Below are positions 61,902 to 64,000 of a DNA stretch of 64,000 nucleotides, piece by piece; position 1 is the first letter of the stretch, and each line of letters begins with the position of its first letter. Position numbers and translations under genes: made by a program. Source of the DNA: an uncultured Muribaculaceae bacterium (GTDB taxonomy: Bacteria > Bacteroidota > Bacteroidia > Bacteroidales > Muribaculaceae); the NCBI GenBank assembly GCA_910588245.1, contig CAJUQP010000005.1:19191-83190 (forward strand), in the 5' to 3' direction. A model generated the notes under the pieces. The model saw nothing but the letters and a program-made list of their open reading frames with translations, was not told the DNA's origin and did not search any database.

Positions 61902-63197
61902 ATGAAATATAGCCACTATAATTCCGTTATAAACATATCCGGACGGCACACCCTGATTTATAATTCTCTCGCTGAAAAATTTATCGTTTTTAAAAACAGG
62001 TCAGTAAGATTGGATGACGGAGGTGCGAGGGTTGATGAAAAGGATGTCGGTATGCCGGATTTCAGCCGAATGGCCGAAGCGGGTGTCATTGTAGAAGATG
62101 ACATCGACGAGCCGAAAAAACTTTTGAATCTGATATCTGAAATGGAAGACAACCGCGACGAATACATATTGCACATCAATCCTACGCTCGACTGCAATTT
62201 CCGTTGCTGGTATTGTTATGAGAACCATCTTCATGGATCCGTCATGTCGGGGAATACAATCAGGGCGACACAATCGTTCATCGCAAGGCTGCTTGATTCA
62301 AGGCCCGGGATAAAGGCGCTCCACATAGGTTTTTTCGGAGGGGAGCCCCTGCTTTATTTCAATGACACCGTGCGTCCCATTCTGCAATACGCCAAATCCT
62401 TGACCGAGAGCCATGGGGTAAGGCTCACGTGCAATTTCACCACAAACGGCTCTCTTGTGAAGGATGACCATATCTCATTCCTGAAAGATTTCTGTCCAAG
62501 CTTCCAGATCACCCTCGACGGAGGCAGGGAGAGTCATGACAAAGTCCGTTTCCACAAGGGGGGCCGTGGAAGTTATGACGACATTCTCTCGGCGGTGACA
62601 AGATTGGCCGAAAGCGGTGCCGGCATAATCCTGCGGATCAATTTCACGTCGGCCAATCTTGAAAGCGTGGCAGGGATATGCGAGGATCTGCGGGATATGC
62701 CGGAGGCTGTCAGACAAAATATCAGAATAGATCTCCAGCGGGTCTGGCAGGACAGACCGGTGGGGAAAGACGACACCGAAGCCAGGGCCATGGAGACAAG
62801 ACGCATGTTCACACGGACAGGCTTCCATGTGTTACCCAACTATATCCCCTCCCATGTGAGATACCCGTGTTACGGCGACAAGAAAAACCATGTCCTGATC
62901 AATCACGACGGCAGGCTGTACGGCTGCACCGCCAGGGATTTCAATGAACCGAACAGCATAGGCCACCTTTCGGAGACAGGGGAGCCCGTGTTCGACAGGA
63001 GCGTATATGAAAGAAGACTCAACGCCAAGATGGCCAAAGCGATCTGCCGCACATGCCGCATAGCCCCCGTTTGCGGAGGAGGGTGCCGCCAGAGGGCGAT
63101 GGAATCGGTCGACGCAGACGAATGCGTCTTCAATTATTCAGAAAAGGACAAAGACGACATCGTCCTCGACATCTTCGAGCACCTCTATTGCCGGTAG
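61902..63197 (+). CDS. Radical SAM/SPASM peptide maturase
   Basis: A 431-residue enzyme. The N-terminal about 90 residues (HYNSVINISGRHTLIYNSLAEKFIVF) form a recognition-type region. The radical SAM cluster motif CNFRCWYC is at C98, C102, C105, with GFFGGEPLLYF (GGEP at 146-149). The C-terminal SPASM domain has C323, C342, C382, C385, C391, C395 and C408 (LYGCTARD, ICRTCRIAPVCGGGCR), enough for two auxiliary [4Fe-4S] clusters. Such enzymes form thioether or C-C links in ribosomal peptides. I use ATG 61902 as start; the frame is open 15 codons more. Confidence 0.92.
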   Translation: MKYSHYNSVINISGRHTLIYNSLAEKFIVFKNRSVRLDDGGARVDEKDVGMPDFSRMAEAGVIVEDDIDEPKKLLNLISEMEDNRDEYILHINPTLDCNFRCWYCYENHLHGSVMSGNTIRATQSFIARLLDSRPGIKALHIGFFGGEPLLYFNDTVRPILQYAKSLTESHGVRLTCNFTTNGSLVKDDHISFLKDFCPSFQITLDGGRESHDKVRFHKGGRGSYDDILSAVTRLAESGAGIILRINFTSANLESVAGICEDLRDMPEAVRQNIRIDLQRVWQDRPVGKDDTEARAMETRRMFTRTGFHVLPNYIPSHVRYPCYGDKKNHVLINHDGRLYGCTARDFNEPNSIGHLSETGEPVFDRSVYERRLNAKMAKAICRTCRIAPVCGGGCRQRAMESVDADECVFNYSEKDKDDIVLDIFEHLYCR

Positions 63198-63249
63198 GGC
63201 CGGGAAGATGCCAGAATCCACAGTCTATCAATCTCTAAAACCAGATATC

Positions 63250-64000
63250 ATGAAAACCAAGACAACAACCGCTATCCTGGCCATCTGCATATGCTGCATG
63301 TGCGTGTGCGCGCAGGCCGGGAATCCGGGGAACGGAGCGGCGGCGGGGAAGACGGCCGCCCCCGATTCGACAAAAGTGACGAGACTGCAGGAGCTCGTGG
63401 TGAAGAGCAAGACGGCATGGATAGAGGGCGACAAGGCCGTCTTCATCCCGCAGAAAAGCGACCGCAACCTCTCCAACGACGCGGCGTCGCTTCTGAGACG
63501 CATGCAGATCCCCCTCCTCAACGTGGAGGGCGGGAACATAAGGAACGTGAGGGGACAGGAAGTGACGGTCTTCATCAACGGCGTGAGGGCTGAGAGCACC
63601 GACCTGGCCACATTTTGGCCGAAGGACGCCCTGAGGGTGGAATACATGGACAATCCGTCGGACCCGAGGTACGAGGGCGTGGAGTGCGCCGTCAATTTCG
63701 TTATGAGACGCTATGAGGCGGGAGGCGTGGCCCGCGTCAACGCCTACCAGCAGGTCCGCAACAGGGGAAGGTACAGGGCCGCCTCGAAAGTGGAGTACAG
63801 GCGCATGACTTTCGGCATGACCGCCGACGCCGGCTACGGGCGCGACCATACCGCGTCGGCCACGGGCTCCGAGACATACGGGGATGTACTCCACGGCGGA
63901 AAGACGTATGATATTGTCGACAAGACCTTCTCGGAAAAATATGTGACGCGCTCGGACAATGCCGGGGCCACCTTCAACGCCCGCTACAACGACGGCGACA
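63250..64000 (+). CDS. TonB-receptor-like outer-membrane protein (5' part)
   Basis: The first 250 codons run to the window edge without a stop. A Cys-rich signal peptide (ILAICICCMCVCAQA) is followed by LQELVVKSKTAWIEGDKAVFIPQ, a plug domain (about 65-150; LRVEYMDNPSDPRYEGVECAVNFVMRRYEAGG) and the start of a beta-barrel. This looks like the outer-membrane beta-barrel superfamily near TonB-dependent receptors (OMP_b-brl_3-like), without a carboxypeptidase-like N-terminal domain. The codon use is G-rich, with many AGG arginines, and the DNA is richer in GC than the three genes before it. It probably belongs to the same locus, 52 nt after the maturase. Confidence 0.8.
   Translation, partial: MKTKTTTAILAICICCMCVCAQAGNPGNGAAAGKTAAPDSTKVTRLQELVVKSKTAWIEGDKAVFIPQKSDRNLSNDAASLLRRMQIPLLNVEGGNIRNVRGQEVTVFINGVRAESTDLATFWPKDALRVEYMDNPSDPRYEGVECAVNFVMRRYEAGGVARVNAYQQVRNRGRYRAASKVEYRRMTFGMTADAGYGRDHTASATGSETYGDVLHGGKTYDIVDKTFSEKYVTRSDNAGATFNARYNDGD

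Overview
The window looks like a chromosome segment of a gut Bacteroidales, most likely Muribaculaceae-like. Three things support this. Promoters repeatedly carry the Bacteroidota -7 element TAnnTTTG. Many genes belong to families typical of the order (DUF4421, DUF6242, DUF6089, GldE, SusB-type GH97, DUF3244, the AAA-ATPase/PDDEXK family). Intergenic space holds AT-rich minisatellites. The assignment is inference from families and motifs, because no search was possible.

Layout. 1-3.4 kb: minisatellite, then a tightly overlapping set (gamma-carbonic-anhydrase fold protein, FdtA-like ketoisomerase, GNAT/FemAB-like acyltransferase, DegT aminotransferase) that looks like amino-deoxy-sugar synthesis. 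3.6-7.1 kb: rpsU, a Xer recombinase, hpf, a 330-bp inverted-repeat element, mltG and a DUF2007 gene. 7.2-10.6 kb: DUF4421 protein, FucP-type sugar transporter and PfkB kinase, converging on pnp. 13.3-21.9 kb: degenerate thioredoxin-like lipoprotein, porin-like protein, SUI1 factor, AddA/RecB-like helicase-nuclease, gldE and a phosphopantetheinyl transferase. 21.9-23.9 kb: 2 kb mostly without genes, holding one 37-residue membrane peptide gene, strong hairpins and dispersed repeats. 23.9-28.7 kb (minus strand): AAA-ATPase/PDDEXK protein, Bax inhibitor-1 protein, argS and a HU gene. 29-36.6 kb: two overlapping rhomboids, an EEP hydrolase, an M3 peptidase, a short ribD and a DUF6242 lipoprotein.

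36.6-43.2 kb is the conserved envelope cluster DUF6089-uppS-bamA-skp-skp-murI. It links undecaprenyl carrier synthesis, outer-membrane protein folding and D-glutamate supply. Next come a small conserved hypothetical gene, tRNA-Leu(UAA), a GH97 glucosidase converging on an MFS transporter and a FadL-type porin, and a UPF1-like helicase. 51.3-58.5 kb is a complete histidine operon (hisG-D-C-B-H-A-F-IE). The last gene, hisIE, sits between two oppositely oriented copies of a dispersed repeat.

The most interesting part is the right edge (58.5-64 kb). It holds a membrane-spanning TPR-HTH regulator, a perfect 23-bp inverted repeat, a DUF3244-like secreted protein with a degenerate second copy, a 97-residue Cys/Gly/Asn-rich peptide, an attenuator-like hairpin, a radical SAM/SPASM maturase and the start of a TonB-receptor-like outer-membrane protein. 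Together these look like a RiPP (ribosomally made, modified peptide) locus with its own regulator and outer-membrane partner. The core pattern is one I cannot match to a named class, and the locus runs off the window.
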